Part shown: piece after piece, positions 9,019 to 16,629 of the stretch
Position numbering within the stretch: position 1 is the stretch's first letter
How the letters are laid out: each line of letters opens with the position of its first letter
NCBI GenBank assembly: GCA_002413305.1
Contig: DHWS01000173.1
Location: forward strand, 1-39,031
Origin: Actinobacteria bacterium UBA5176
GTDB taxonomy: Bacteria; Actinomycetota; UBA4738
Direction of reading: 5' to 3'
DNA length: 39,031 nucleotides
The notes under the pieces: generated by a model
What the model was told of the DNA's origin: nothing
The model's input: the letters and a program-made list of their open reading frames with translations, nothing else
Database searches by the model: none
Made by a program: the position numbers and the translations under genes

Positions 9019-9371
9019 GGGCGCCGCTCCGGGCGGATCGGCCGCGGCGCGTCGTCCAGCCAGACCAGCGGCTGGCCGGCCATCACCGGCTCGCCTTCGC
9101 GGACCAGCACGCCCGCCACCCGGCCCTCCACCGGCGAGCAGACCTCGACGGTGATCGAACCCTGCTCGATCAGTGCCACCGGCTGCCCGGCGGCGACCCA
9201 CTCGGAGCCGTCGTGGAATCGAACGGGAGGCAGGTGGCGGATGCGCCCCGGGCCGGGGGCGACGAGCAGCCGGAACCCGAAACCGCTCCCGGTCTCACCG
9301 AGGAGGTGTGGCTCCTGCTGGGCGGTCATGTCGAGAGGCTCCTGCGGCGCGGTCACGTTCGGGGCGTTCAT
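9015..9371 (-). CDS. Lipoyl/biotinyl-like domain protein lacking the modifiable lysine
   Basis: 118-residue protein coupled to fabD by an ATGA overlap and to fabH by a GTGA overlap. Residues about 32-106 read as a single biotinyl/lipoyl-type beta-sandwich: WVAAGQPVALIEQ, then ITVEVCSPVEGRVAGVLV, then REGEPVMAGQPLVWL, matching the usual pattern (G..V..G..l..iE-a-M-K-M...i.ap..G.v..i.v..G..V..g.pL). Where BCCP has EAMKM this protein has EQGSI, so Ser72 replaces the biotin or lipoate lysine, and no Lys occurs anywhere in the protein. It therefore cannot be an ordinary carboxylase carrier. Its role is unknown; a structural or docking partner of the FabD/FabH enzymes is one possibility (inference). 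The first 30 residues look disordered. Confidence 0.8.
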   Translation of the reverse strand: MNAPNVTAPQEPLDMTAQQEPHLLGETGSGFGFRLLVAPGPGRIRHLPPVRFHDGSEWVAAGQPVALIEQGSITVEVCSPVEGRVAGVLVREGEPVMAGQPLVWLDDAPRPIRPERRP

Positions 9372-10318
9372 CGGTCCTCCTCCAGCGTCCCCTCCTGGGC
9401 CGGCCGGAGCTCCGCGGCCAGCGCCGCGGCGTCCTCCGGCGCCCCCACGAGCTGCACGGAGCCCCGCGGAGCGGCCCGTCGGGCCAGCTTACCAAGAACG
9501 TCGCCCGGGCCCGCCTCGACGAAGACGTCGACGCCCATGTCGACCATCGACCGGAGCGTCTGGTCCCATCGGACGGGAGACGAGACGTGGCGTCCCAACA
9601 GATCTCGGAGGACCAGGGGCTGGGTGGTGGGCTTGCCGGAGGCGTTCGGTATCACGGGGAAGGCGGGCGTCCGGAAGCTGACCCGCGAGATCGCCTCCCT
9701 CACTGGCTGGACGGCCAGGTCCATGAGCGGCGAATGGAAGGCCCCGGCGACCTGCAGGCGAAGCGCTTTCGCGCCCCGGTTCCTCGCCAGCTCCTCGGCC
9801 TTCTCGATAGCGGTCTTCGAGCCCGACAGCACGGTCTGCCTCGGGCCGTTCTCGTTGGCCACCGCCAGCACGTCACCGCGCCCCGCCACCTCGCACACCT
9901 CTCGCGCCTCCTCCGGCGACATGCCGATCAGCGCGGTCATGCCGCCGGGATTCTCCTCCGAGGCCCGCTGCATGGCCTGGGCCCGGACGACCAGCGTCCG
10001 CAGCCCGTCCTCGAAGGAGAGCGCGCCCGCGGCGACGAGGGCGGCGTATTCGCCGAGCGAGTGCCCGGCAGCGACGGCGAACCGCACGTCCTCGCTCTGG
10101 AGCACCGCGTGGGCGGCGAGGTCGCAGGCGAACACGGCGGGCTGGACGACGTCGGTCCGGGCGAGCGATCCGGCGTCGCGGCTGGTGACGACGACGTCCC
10201 ATCCCAGCAGCTCGGAGGCCCGTTCGAGGACGGCGCGCGACGCGGGATGGTTCGTCCAAGGGTCGGCCATGGCCGCGTACTGGGATCCCTGGCCGGGGAA
10301 CAGCAGCGCCAGACTCAC
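9368..10318 (-). CDS. fabD: Malonyl-CoA:ACP transacylase
   Basis: Transfers malonyl from CoA to ACP to supply fatty acid elongation; 316 residues, normal length. The nucleophile is the Ser in AVAAGHSLGEYAAL, preceded by the N-terminal LLFPGQGSQYAAM; the active-site His is in VAGAFHSPLM, and NASGKPTTQP and EAGPGDVLGKL are further family signatures. The start is the GTG at 10318 (MSLALLFPGQ) because GGAGG lies 6 nt upstream; the frame is open 17 codons further. It is the first gene of the fab operon, reading away from mreB. Its stop overlaps the next gene's start as ATGA. Confidence 0.96.
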   Translation of the reverse strand: MSLALLFPGQGSQYAAMADPWTNHPASRAVLERASELLGWDVVVTSRDAGSLARTDVVQPAVFACDLAAHAVLQSEDVRFAVAAGHSLGEYAALVAAGALSFEDGLRTLVVRAQAMQRASEENPGGMTALIGMSPEEAREVCEVAGRGDVLAVANENGPRQTVLSGSKTAIEKAEELARNRGAKALRLQVAGAFHSPLMDLAVQPVREAISRVSFRTPAFPVIPNASGKPTTQPLVLRDLLGRHVSSPVRWDQTLRSMVDMGVDVFVEAGPGDVLGKLARRAAPRGSVQLVGAPEDAAALAAELRPAQEGTLEEDR

Positions 10319-10569
10319 CCGTTCCCTCCACTTCGGAATGAGACCCGCGCGACTGCCCCTCCGGGCCATTGGGACGGTGTCATTGCCCGGGCAGCAGTCG
10401 TCGGGCCATCGGATCGGTGGCTCACGTTGTATCTAGACCGAAGCACGAAGGCATCGGTTACAAGCGTTCTCTCAACCTCCACTGAAGCTCTGGACAATCG
10501 CGTGTCAAAAGCACATCTTCGCAGGCCAATGGGGTTGCCACCCCCTTGATTGTCCTGTAGAAAGAGGCG
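10319..10569. other. Divergent control region between fabD and mreB
   Basis: 251 bp without a gene. For mreB, TTGCCA at 10535-10540 and TAGAAA at 10558-10563 are 17 bp apart, with 6 nt from the latter to the ATG. The sequence AAAGAGG just before the ATG could instead act as a ribosome binding site. For the fab operon, TAGATA on the minus strand near 10430-10436 is a weak -10. TTGTA at 10427-10431 and TACAA at 10459-10463, together with ACCG/CGGT inside them, form an imperfect dyad that could be an operator; this is speculative. Confidence 0.35.
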
Positions 10570-11649
10570 ATGCGCAGCGGCTGGTTACAGGGCGCGCCGT
10601 CCAAACCCACCCCCAAGCCGGAGGGTCTGACCGGGTTCCTCGGTCGCGACATGGCGGTGGATCTGGGGACCGCCAACACCCTGGTGTACGTACGTGGACG
10701 CGGGATCGTCCTGAACGAGCCCAGCGTCGTCGCCGTCAACACCGCGACCGGTGCGATCCTGGCCGTGGGGACCGAGGCGAAGCGGATGATCGGGCGCACG
10801 CCCGCCCACATCCGGGCGGTTCGCCCGCTCAAGGACGGCGTGATCGCCGACTTCGACATCACGGAGAAGATGCTCCGGTACTTCATCCAGAAGGTGCATG
10901 TGCGCCGCTTCCTGGCCAAACCGCGGGTCGTGGTCTGCGTCCCGTCGGGGATCACCGGAGTGGAGCAGCGGGCGGTCGAGGAGGCCACGATCAGCGCGGG
11001 GGCGCGGGCCGCGTTCATCATCGAGGAGCCCATGGCGGCCGCCATCGGGGCCGGCCTGCCCATCCACGAACCCTCCGGGAACATGGTGTGCGACATCGGA
11101 GGCGGAACCACCGAGGTCGCCGTGATCTCCCTCGGCGGGATCGTCACGTCGTCGTCCGTGCGGGTCGGAGGCGACGAGCTGGACGAGGCGATCATCACTT
11201 ACGTGAAGAAGGAGTACTCGGTCGCCCTCGGCGAGCGAACCTCCGAGGCCATCAAGCTGGCCATCGGTTCGGCCTTCCCGACCGTCGACGACATGATCGC
11301 GGAGATCAAGGGGCGTGACCTTGTGAGCGGCCTGCCGAAGACCATCCACATCACCGCCGAAGAGGTTCGCAAGGCCATCGAGGAGCCCGTCAACGCGATC
11401 ATCGACGCGGTGAAGAACACCCTGGACCGCTGCCCGCCCGAGCTCTCGGCCGACGTGATGGACAAGGGCATCGTCCTCACCGGCGGTGGGGCGTTGCTGA
11501 AGGGCATGGACGAGCGGCTGAAGCATGAGACGGGGATGCCGATCCATGTCGCCGAGAACCCGTTGTGGTGCGTGGCCATCGGCTCCGGGAAGTGCCTCGA
11601 GGAGTTCGAAGTCCTGAAACGGGTGCTGATCTCCTCCAGCCGAGGGTAG
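10570..11649 (+). CDS. mreB: Rod-shape-determining protein MreB (bacterial actin)
   Basis: Actin-like ATPase, 359 residues, that forms membrane-associated filaments and directs lateral wall synthesis by PBP2 and RodA. Signatures: MAVDLGTANTLVYVRGRG (phosphate 1), VCDIGGGTTEVAVISLGG (phosphate 2) and GIVLTGGGALLKGMDERL (adenosine binding). About 27 residues precede the core, MRSGWLQGAPSKPTPKPEG, slightly longer than in E. coli; an N-terminal basic or amphipathic membrane anchor is possible. The start is ATG 10570, preceded by AAAGAGG. First gene of mreBCD-mrdA-rodA, an elongasome operon expected in a rod-shaped or tip-growing cell. Confidence 0.97.
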   Translation: MRSGWLQGAPSKPTPKPEGLTGFLGRDMAVDLGTANTLVYVRGRGIVLNEPSVVAVNTATGAILAVGTEAKRMIGRTPAHIRAVRPLKDGVIADFDITEKMLRYFIQKVHVRRFLAKPRVVVCVPSGITGVEQRAVEEATISAGARAAFIIEEPMAAAIGAGLPIHEPSGNMVCDIGGGTTEVAVISLGGIVTSSSVRVGGDELDEAIITYVKKEYSVALGERTSEAIKLAIGSAFPTVDDMIAEIKGRDLVSGLPKTIHITAEEVRKAIEEPVNAIIDAVKNTLDRCPPELSADVMDKGIVLTGGGALLKGMDERLKHETGMPIHVAENPLWCVAIGSGKCLEEFEVLKRVLISSSRG

Positions 11650-11662
11650 GTTCTCAGGCGCC

Positions 11663-12496
11663 ATGGCGCTCCGGTCGCGCCCCCGCAACACCCGCCTCGT
11701 GGTGATCTCGCTCGTGATGATGAGCCTGCTCACGATTACGCTGGATTACCGCGGCGGCCAGTCCGGACCCTTCGAGGTCGCCGGCCGGGCTACCGTCGCC
11801 GTCGTCGGCGCCCTGCAGAACGGCGTGTCCAAGGTGGTCCGTCCTATCGGGGCGTTCTTCAGCGGGATCGCCCACGTGGCCTCGCTCCAGTCCGAGAATA
11901 ACAAACTCAAGCGGCAGGTTGCCGACCTGCAACGCCGGACCGCCGAGCGGGTCTCGCTCGAACGCGAGAACCAGCGGCTGCTGGCTTTGGCTCACCTCGA
12001 GCAGACGCTGCAGCTCCACGGGGTGACGGCCACCGTGATCGGGGAGAGCGTTGGCAACTTCGAATGGTCGATCACGATCAACCGGGGCTCGAGCTCCGGG
12101 GTGAAGGTCGACACCCCGGTCGTCACCGGCAACGGGCTGGTCGGCCATGTGATCGAGGTGACGCCCACCACCAGCAAGGTCCAGCTGATCATCGATCCGA
12201 GCTCGGCCGTGGCCGCCCGCCTGTCGAGCTCCGGCGAGACCGGGCTGCTGACGGGCCAGCGGGGCAAGGACCTCACCATGGACCTGATCAGCGTGGGCGC
12301 GAAGGTCTTCCCGAACGAACCGGTCGTTACCTCCGGCTACCAGGGCGGTCTGTACCCGCCCGACATCCCGGTCGGCTTCGTCTCCCACGTCTACCAGGCG
12401 CCGAACGACCTCACGAAGCTGATCTCGGTTCGCCCGGCAGTCGATTTCTCCTCGCTCGAGTTCGTCCTGGTCGTGACCGGCGGTTCGAGCGGGTAG
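11663..12496 (+). CDS. mreC: Rod-shape-determining protein MreC
   Basis: Bitopic membrane protein, 277 residues, that links MreB/MreD to PBP2 in the periplasmic space. An N-terminal transmembrane segment (LVVISLVMMSLLTITLDY, about residues 13-30) is followed by a coiled coil (SLQSENNKLKRQVADLQRR, about 75-110) and the beta-rich MreC domain with GSSSGVKVDTPVVTGNGLVGHV. It starts 13 bp after mreB. No good Shine-Dalgarno is seen; TAGGTT, which includes the mreB stop, lies 10 nt before the ATG, but this may be chance. Confidence 0.95.
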   Translation: MALRSRPRNTRLVVISLVMMSLLTITLDYRGGQSGPFEVAGRATVAVVGALQNGVSKVVRPIGAFFSGIAHVASLQSENNKLKRQVADLQRRTAERVSLERENQRLLALAHLEQTLQLHGVTATVIGESVGNFEWSITINRGSSSGVKVDTPVVTGNGLVGHVIEVTPTTSKVQLIIDPSSAVAARLSSSGETGLLTGQRGKDLTMDLISVGAKVFPNEPVVTSGYQGGLYPPDIPVGFVSHVYQAPNDLTKLISVRPAVDFSSLEFVLVVTGGSSG

Positions 12497-12566
12497 CCGG
12501 GACGCCGACGTGACGCCGCGCTTTCCTTCGGTCCTGCCGCCCCCCGCCATCTCGGGGCCGACCCCA

Positions 12567-12572
12567 TAGACT
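12567..12572 (+). promoter_or_regulatory. -10 element TAGACT for mreD
   Basis: TAGACT followed by 6 nt and the mreD ATG, which would place the transcription start on the A of the start codon (fully leaderless). It lies in the 82-bp mreC-mreD gap and suggests an internal promoter. Confidence 0.4.
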
Positions 12573-12578
12573 GGGCCG

Positions 12579-13082
12579 ATGCGCCGGGCCCTCGGCTGGA
12601 CCGTGGTCGTGCTGACCGCGCTCGTCCTGCAATCGACCGTCTTCGCCCAGATCAAGCTGGGCGGGACGAAGCCCGAGCTCGTGTACCTCGTGACGATCGT
12701 GCTCGCCTTCCTGGAGGGGCCCGCCTCGGGCGCGGTGGCGGGGTTCGGCGGCGGCATGGCGCAGGACTTCCTCCTGAACCAGCCGAAGGGCATCACGGCG
12801 CTCACCCTGACGCTCCTCGGGTACGGCGTCGGGCTGCTCCGGCAGTACGTGGTCACGCCCAGCCCGATCCTTCCCGTGGTGCTGGTCGGGGCCTCAACCA
12901 CCGTGGGCGTGCTGTTCTACGGTGTGGTCCGGTTCCTGCTCGGCTTCAACCCCGGTGCGCTCTACCTCATCAAAGTGGCCGTCCTGGCCGGCGTGTACAA
13001 CGCCATCCTCACGCCGCTGCTCTTCCCCCCGATCCGGCGCGTGGCGAAGGCCACCCGGGCGAACAAGGTGTTCCGATGGTGA
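12579..13082 (+). CDS. mreD: Rod-shape-determining protein MreD
   Basis: Polytopic membrane protein, 167 residues, with hydrophobic segments consistent with five or six passes (VVVLTALVLQSTVF near the N-terminus, then PVVLVGASTTVGVLFYGVVRF and YLIKVAVLAGVYNAILTPLLF). MreD family members are poorly conserved; length, hydrophobicity and position between mreC and mrdA make the call. The end FPPIRRVAKATRANKVFRW is basic and cytoplasmic. No Shine-Dalgarno precedes the ATG; see the adjacent TAGACT element. mrdA starts 31 bp downstream. Confidence 0.88.
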   Translation: MRRALGWTVVVLTALVLQSTVFAQIKLGGTKPELVYLVTIVLAFLEGPASGAVAGFGGGMAQDFLLNQPKGITALTLTLLGYGVGLLRQYVVTPSPILPVVLVGASTTVGVLFYGVVRFLLGFNPGALYLIKVAVLAGVYNAILTPLLFPPIRRVAKATRANKVFRW

Positions 13083-13113
13083 CCCGGTTCGAGCGCGCCG
13101 AGGGGATCGTCCG

Positions 13114-15033
13114 ATGACCGAGTCGAAGACCCGCTCGCGCATGAAGGTGCTGGCCTTCCTCGTGGTCATGATGTTCGCGGCCATCACCACGCGGCTGTGG
13201 TTCCTGCAGGTCCTGGCCTCGCAGCAATTCACCAAGGAGGCGAACCAGAACCAGGTCCGGCTGGTCCCGATCGAGCCGATCCGGGGACAGATCCTGGACC
13301 GGCACGGCAACGTGTTGGTCGGGAACCGCCCGTCGACGGTCGTGCTGCTGGACAAGAACGAGATGGGGCGGCGATCCGAAGAGGTCCTGTACCGGCTTTC
13401 GAACCTCCTGCACATCCCGACCCAGAACTTGGTCGCCCAGCTGAACAGCGTGAAGTACCTGCCTTACCAGCCCATCCCCGTCGCCGAGGACGTCCCGCAG
13501 CAGGCGATCTTCTACCTCGAAGAGCACCACGATGAGTTCCCCGGGGTCAGTTATGAGGTCGACCCGCTGCGGTCCTACTCCGCTGGTTCGGAGGGCGCCC
13601 AGCTCCTGGGCTACCTCGGCCAGGTGACGTCGAACCAGCTCGCCGATCCGGCCTTCCGCGGCAACCTGCCCGGGGAGCTGGTCGGGCAGTCGGGCGTCGA
13701 AGCCGCGTACGAGCACTACCTACACGGCGTCAACGGCACCCGAGAGATCCAGGTGAACGCGCAGGGCCTGGTGCTGGACCCGAACTTCGCGCAGCGCGCG
13801 CCCACCCCCGGGGATAACGTGGTGCTCTCGATCGACCAGCACGCTCAGCAGGTAGCCGAACGAAGCCTCACGCTCGGGATCCAGCTCGCCCGGCACCAGA
13901 TCGACCCCACGTCCGGGAGGCCGTACGCGGCGACGGGCGGAGCCGCGCTGGTCATGGATCCGCACACGGGACAGATCCTGGCGATGGCATCGAACCCGAC
14001 CTACGACCCGTCCGTCTTCCTGGGCGGGCTTTCCCACTCCGAGGCCCGCCAGCTGTTCGCCGCCTCCGCCAACAACCCGCTCCTGAACCGGGCCACACAG
14101 GGCCTGTATCCGGCGGGTTCCACCTTCAAGCCGTTCATCGCCGTGGCGGCGCTGAAGGAGAGGTTCATCAACCAGAACAGCCAGCTGAACTGCCCGGCGC
14201 AGTGGGCGGTACCGACCGACCCGACGCACCCGTTCCACAACTGGAACCCAGTGGATTCGGGTTACATCTCGCTCTCGCAAGCGCTGACCATCTCCTGCGA
14301 CACGTACTTCTATCAGCTCGGGTACGACTTCTGGCTCCGATACCACCATTCCGCCGGGAACGACGAGCTGATGCAGCGGAATCTTGGGCTCGAGGGGTTC
14401 GGCCACCTATCAGGGATCGACCTCCCAGGCGAGCAGCCCGGGATCATCCCCACCGCCCAGTACGAAGAGCGGGTGTATCGAAGCCACCCCAGCGTGTACG
14501 GCAAGTTCTACGGCTGGTTGCCCGGCGACTCCGTGAACCTCTCGATCGGCCAGGGCTACCTCCAGGTGACGCCCCTGCAGATCGCGGACGCGTACTGCGC
14601 GATCGCCAACGGCGGCACGCTGTACGAGCCCCACGTGGCCAGCCGCATCCAGGCCTCCGACGGGAGGATCGTGAAGACGTTCGAGCCAGAGGTCATGGGG
14701 CACCTGCCCATCTCGCAGCGGCAGGCGACGGCGCTGCGGAACGACCTGACGAACGTCCCCCGGATCGGGACGGCGGCCTCCGCGTTCCTGGGCTTCCCGC
14801 TGGACCGGATCCCGGTGGCCGGCAAGACCGGCACCGCCGATATCATCCCCAAGCAGCCGGTGTCCTGGTTCGCGGGCATGGCCCCCGCGAGCGACCCGAA
14901 GTATGTCGTGGTGGTGATGGTCGAGCAGGGCGGCCACGGCGCCGCCACGGCCGCACCCATCGCCCGGCGGATCTTCGAAGGGCTCTTCGGCCTGCAGTCG
15001 GCGAAGCTCCAGGCCGGGCAGGTGGCGGACTGA
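13114..15033 (+). CDS. mrdA: Penicillin-binding protein 2 (elongasome transpeptidase)
   Basis: Class B PBP, 639 residues, that cross-links peptidoglycan as the partner of RodA. An N-terminal membrane anchor (VLAFLVVMMFAAITTRLWF) precedes the dimerisation domain (RGQILDRHGNVLVGNRPS). In the transpeptidase domain the SxxK motif is S336-T-F-K339 (AGSTFKPF), the SxN position is S394-C-D396 (TISCDTYFYQLGY), and the KTG motif starts at K571 (VAGKTGTADI). SCD in place of SxN is a known variant in this PBP class. The start is ATG 13114, with GAGGGG 8 nt upstream; a second ATG at 13141 is in frame. Confidence 0.95.
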   Translation: MTESKTRSRMKVLAFLVVMMFAAITTRLWFLQVLASQQFTKEANQNQVRLVPIEPIRGQILDRHGNVLVGNRPSTVVLLDKNEMGRRSEEVLYRLSNLLHIPTQNLVAQLNSVKYLPYQPIPVAEDVPQQAIFYLEEHHDEFPGVSYEVDPLRSYSAGSEGAQLLGYLGQVTSNQLADPAFRGNLPGELVGQSGVEAAYEHYLHGVNGTREIQVNAQGLVLDPNFAQRAPTPGDNVVLSIDQHAQQVAERSLTLGIQLARHQIDPTSGRPYAATGGAALVMDPHTGQILAMASNPTYDPSVFLGGLSHSEARQLFAASANNPLLNRATQGLYPAGSTFKPFIAVAALKERFINQNSQLNCPAQWAVPTDPTHPFHNWNPVDSGYISLSQALTISCDTYFYQLGYDFWLRYHHSAGNDELMQRNLGLEGFGHLSGIDLPGEQPGIIPTAQYEERVYRSHPSVYGKFYGWLPGDSVNLSIGQGYLQVTPLQIADAYCAIANGGTLYEPHVASRIQASDGRIVKTFEPEVMGHLPISQRQATALRNDLTNVPRIGTAASAFLGFPLDRIPVAGKTGTADIIPKQPVSWFAGMAPASDPKYVVVVMVEQGGHGAATAAPIARRIFEGLFGLQSAKLQAGQVAD

Positions 15034-15073
15034 TGCCCGGCCCGCGGAGCCCGGCAGGGCCGGAGGTGGTCTG

Positions 15074-16237
15074 ATGGCGTCGGCGGAGATCCCGGCCGGA
15101 ACGACCGATCGTCGAAGCCGCGTCCTCATCGCCGAGAGCTCGACGTTGCGGCGGGTGGATGGGATCCTGCTGTTCGCTGCCGTGGGGCTGGCGATCCTCG
15201 GCCTGCTGATGGTGTACTCGGCGACCCACCGGAGCCTGCAGGCGTTCGGACAGAACCCGACCTACTACCTGAAGCGGCAGGGCATGTTCCTGGTGGTCGG
15301 GCTGGTCGCCATGACCGTGACCGCCCTGATCGACTATCGAGTGTTCCGGATCTACGCGGCGTTCTTCTACCTGGGGAGTCTGGGGCTGCTGGTGCTGGTC
15401 CGAACCCCTCTCGGTTCGAGTGCCCTCGGCGCCCAGCGGTGGTTCCAGATCGCCGGGTTCCAGTTCAGCCCTTCGCTGTTCGCCCGCCTGGCCCTGATCG
15501 TGATGCTGGCGGCGTTCCTTTCGAATCTGAAGGGCGACGTCACGCTCCGCCAGGTGCTTCGAGCGGTCGTCATCGGGGTCATCCCGATGTTCCTGGTGTT
15601 CATCCAACCGGACATCGGGACGTCGATCATCCTGGCGGCCATCCTGGTGTCACTGCTGGTCATCTCGGGGGCCCGGGCCAGGCACCTGGCCGTGCTGGCA
15701 CTGGTCGCCGGCCTGACGCTCTTCGGAGCCTTCCAGATGGGCGTGGTCAAGTCCTATCAGGTCCAGCGGCTGACCAGCTTCCTCGATTCCTCCAAGGACC
15801 TCCAGCGGGCGAACTACAACAAGAATCAGGCCGAGATCGCCATCGGCGCCGGTGGGTTGACGGGCAAGGGGTACCTCCACGGCTCGCAGACGAACCTTGA
15901 CTTCGTTCCCGAGCAGCACACCGACTTCATCTTCACGGTGGTCGGGGAGGAGCTGGGATTCGTCGGTGCCCTGTTCCTGCTCGGACTGTTCGGGCTGGTG
16001 CTGTGGCGGGCGTTCCGTATCGCCCTGCTCGCCAAGGACCCCTTCGGGACGTTCGTCGCCGTGGGGGTGGTCGCGATGATCTCCATCCAGTTGTTCGTCA
16101 ACGTGGGCATGACGATCGGGATCATGCCGATCACCGGCATCCCACTGCCGTTCGTCTCCTACGGGGGGAGCGCGCTGATCGCCGACTTCATCGGGATCGG
16201 GCTGCTGGAGGGCATTCATATCCGACATTCGCTGTGA
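15074..16237 (+). CDS. rodA: Peptidoglycan polymerase RodA (SEDS family)
   Basis: Ten-pass-type SEDS glycosyltransferase, 387 residues, that polymerises lipid II in the elongasome. Signatures include LGLLMVYSATHRS in the first membrane segment, FIQPDIGTSIILAAI, the FVPEQHTDFIFTVVGEELGF loop with its conserved acidic residues, and IMPITGIPLPFVSYGGSAL near the C-terminus. The start is ATG 15074 with GGAGGT about 6 nt upstream. Last gene of the mre operon, 40 bp after mrdA. Confidence 0.96.
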   Translation: MASAEIPAGTTDRRSRVLIAESSTLRRVDGILLFAAVGLAILGLLMVYSATHRSLQAFGQNPTYYLKRQGMFLVVGLVAMTVTALIDYRVFRIYAAFFYLGSLGLLVLVRTPLGSSALGAQRWFQIAGFQFSPSLFARLALIVMLAAFLSNLKGDVTLRQVLRAVVIGVIPMFLVFIQPDIGTSIILAAILVSLLVISGARARHLAVLALVAGLTLFGAFQMGVVKSYQVQRLTSFLDSSKDLQRANYNKNQAEIAIGAGGLTGKGYLHGSQTNLDFVPEQHTDFIFTVVGEELGFVGALFLLGLFGLVLWRAFRIALLAKDPFGTFVAVGVVAMISIQLFVNVGMTIGIMPITGIPLPFVSYGGSALIADFIGIGLLEGIHIRHSL

Positions 16238-16629
16238 AGGCGCCCGCCGAGCGCGGATCGGAGCTACCGAGGAAGTGTCGCCGGGTATTGCTATCCTAGT
16301 GAGTGGTTGAGGTCCCGGCTCGTAGCGCCGCTGGCTACCGTGCGAATGGCCGCGCAGCGCTCGCGGGACCGATTGGCAGCCGCGTGGCAAGGCTGGCGCC
16401 CGCCGTTCCACCGGGAACGGGTCCGGAGCGCCGAGGACCTGGCCGCGGAGGCAGGGAGAGGTGTTCCCGTGCGGTATGACGCGGGTTGTGCCGGCCGCAG
16501 CATGGCGGCCGGGCGGCAACGTGCCCATGACGCATCTCGGATGAGCCCGGTACCCGGGCAGATCCTCCCGGTCCTTCGCTGAACCTCGGTTCGTCTGGCC
16601 GCGCGGTCCGGCAACGAAAGGATCGTGCA
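16238..16629 (+). promoter_or_regulatory. Long leader and promoter region upstream of the RNase E/G gene
   Basis: 392 bp with no convincing gene. TATCCT at 16292-16297 is a plausible -10, giving a transcript start near 16304 and a leader of about 326 nt. In the leader, GGTCCCG (16311-16317) can pair with CGGGACC (16364-16370), enclosing a GTAGC/GCTAC hairpin (16322-16326 with 16334-16338). The region ends with GAAAGGA at 16616-16622 as the ribosome binding site. By analogy with E. coli rne, whose 5' UTR mediates autoregulation, this leader may be a self-control element (inference). The short frame at 16307-16582 has no recognisable protein features. Confidence 0.45.

Noticed and set aside
11647..11652. 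TAGGTT as a -10 element for mreC
   Set aside because: It contains the mreB stop codon and the mre genes are cotranscribed; it may simply be coincidental.
16307..16582. 91-codon frame within the rng leader
   Set aside because: No recognisable domain, no ribosome binding site, and Arg/Ala-rich composition typical of chance frames; the stretch is better seen as an untranslated leader.
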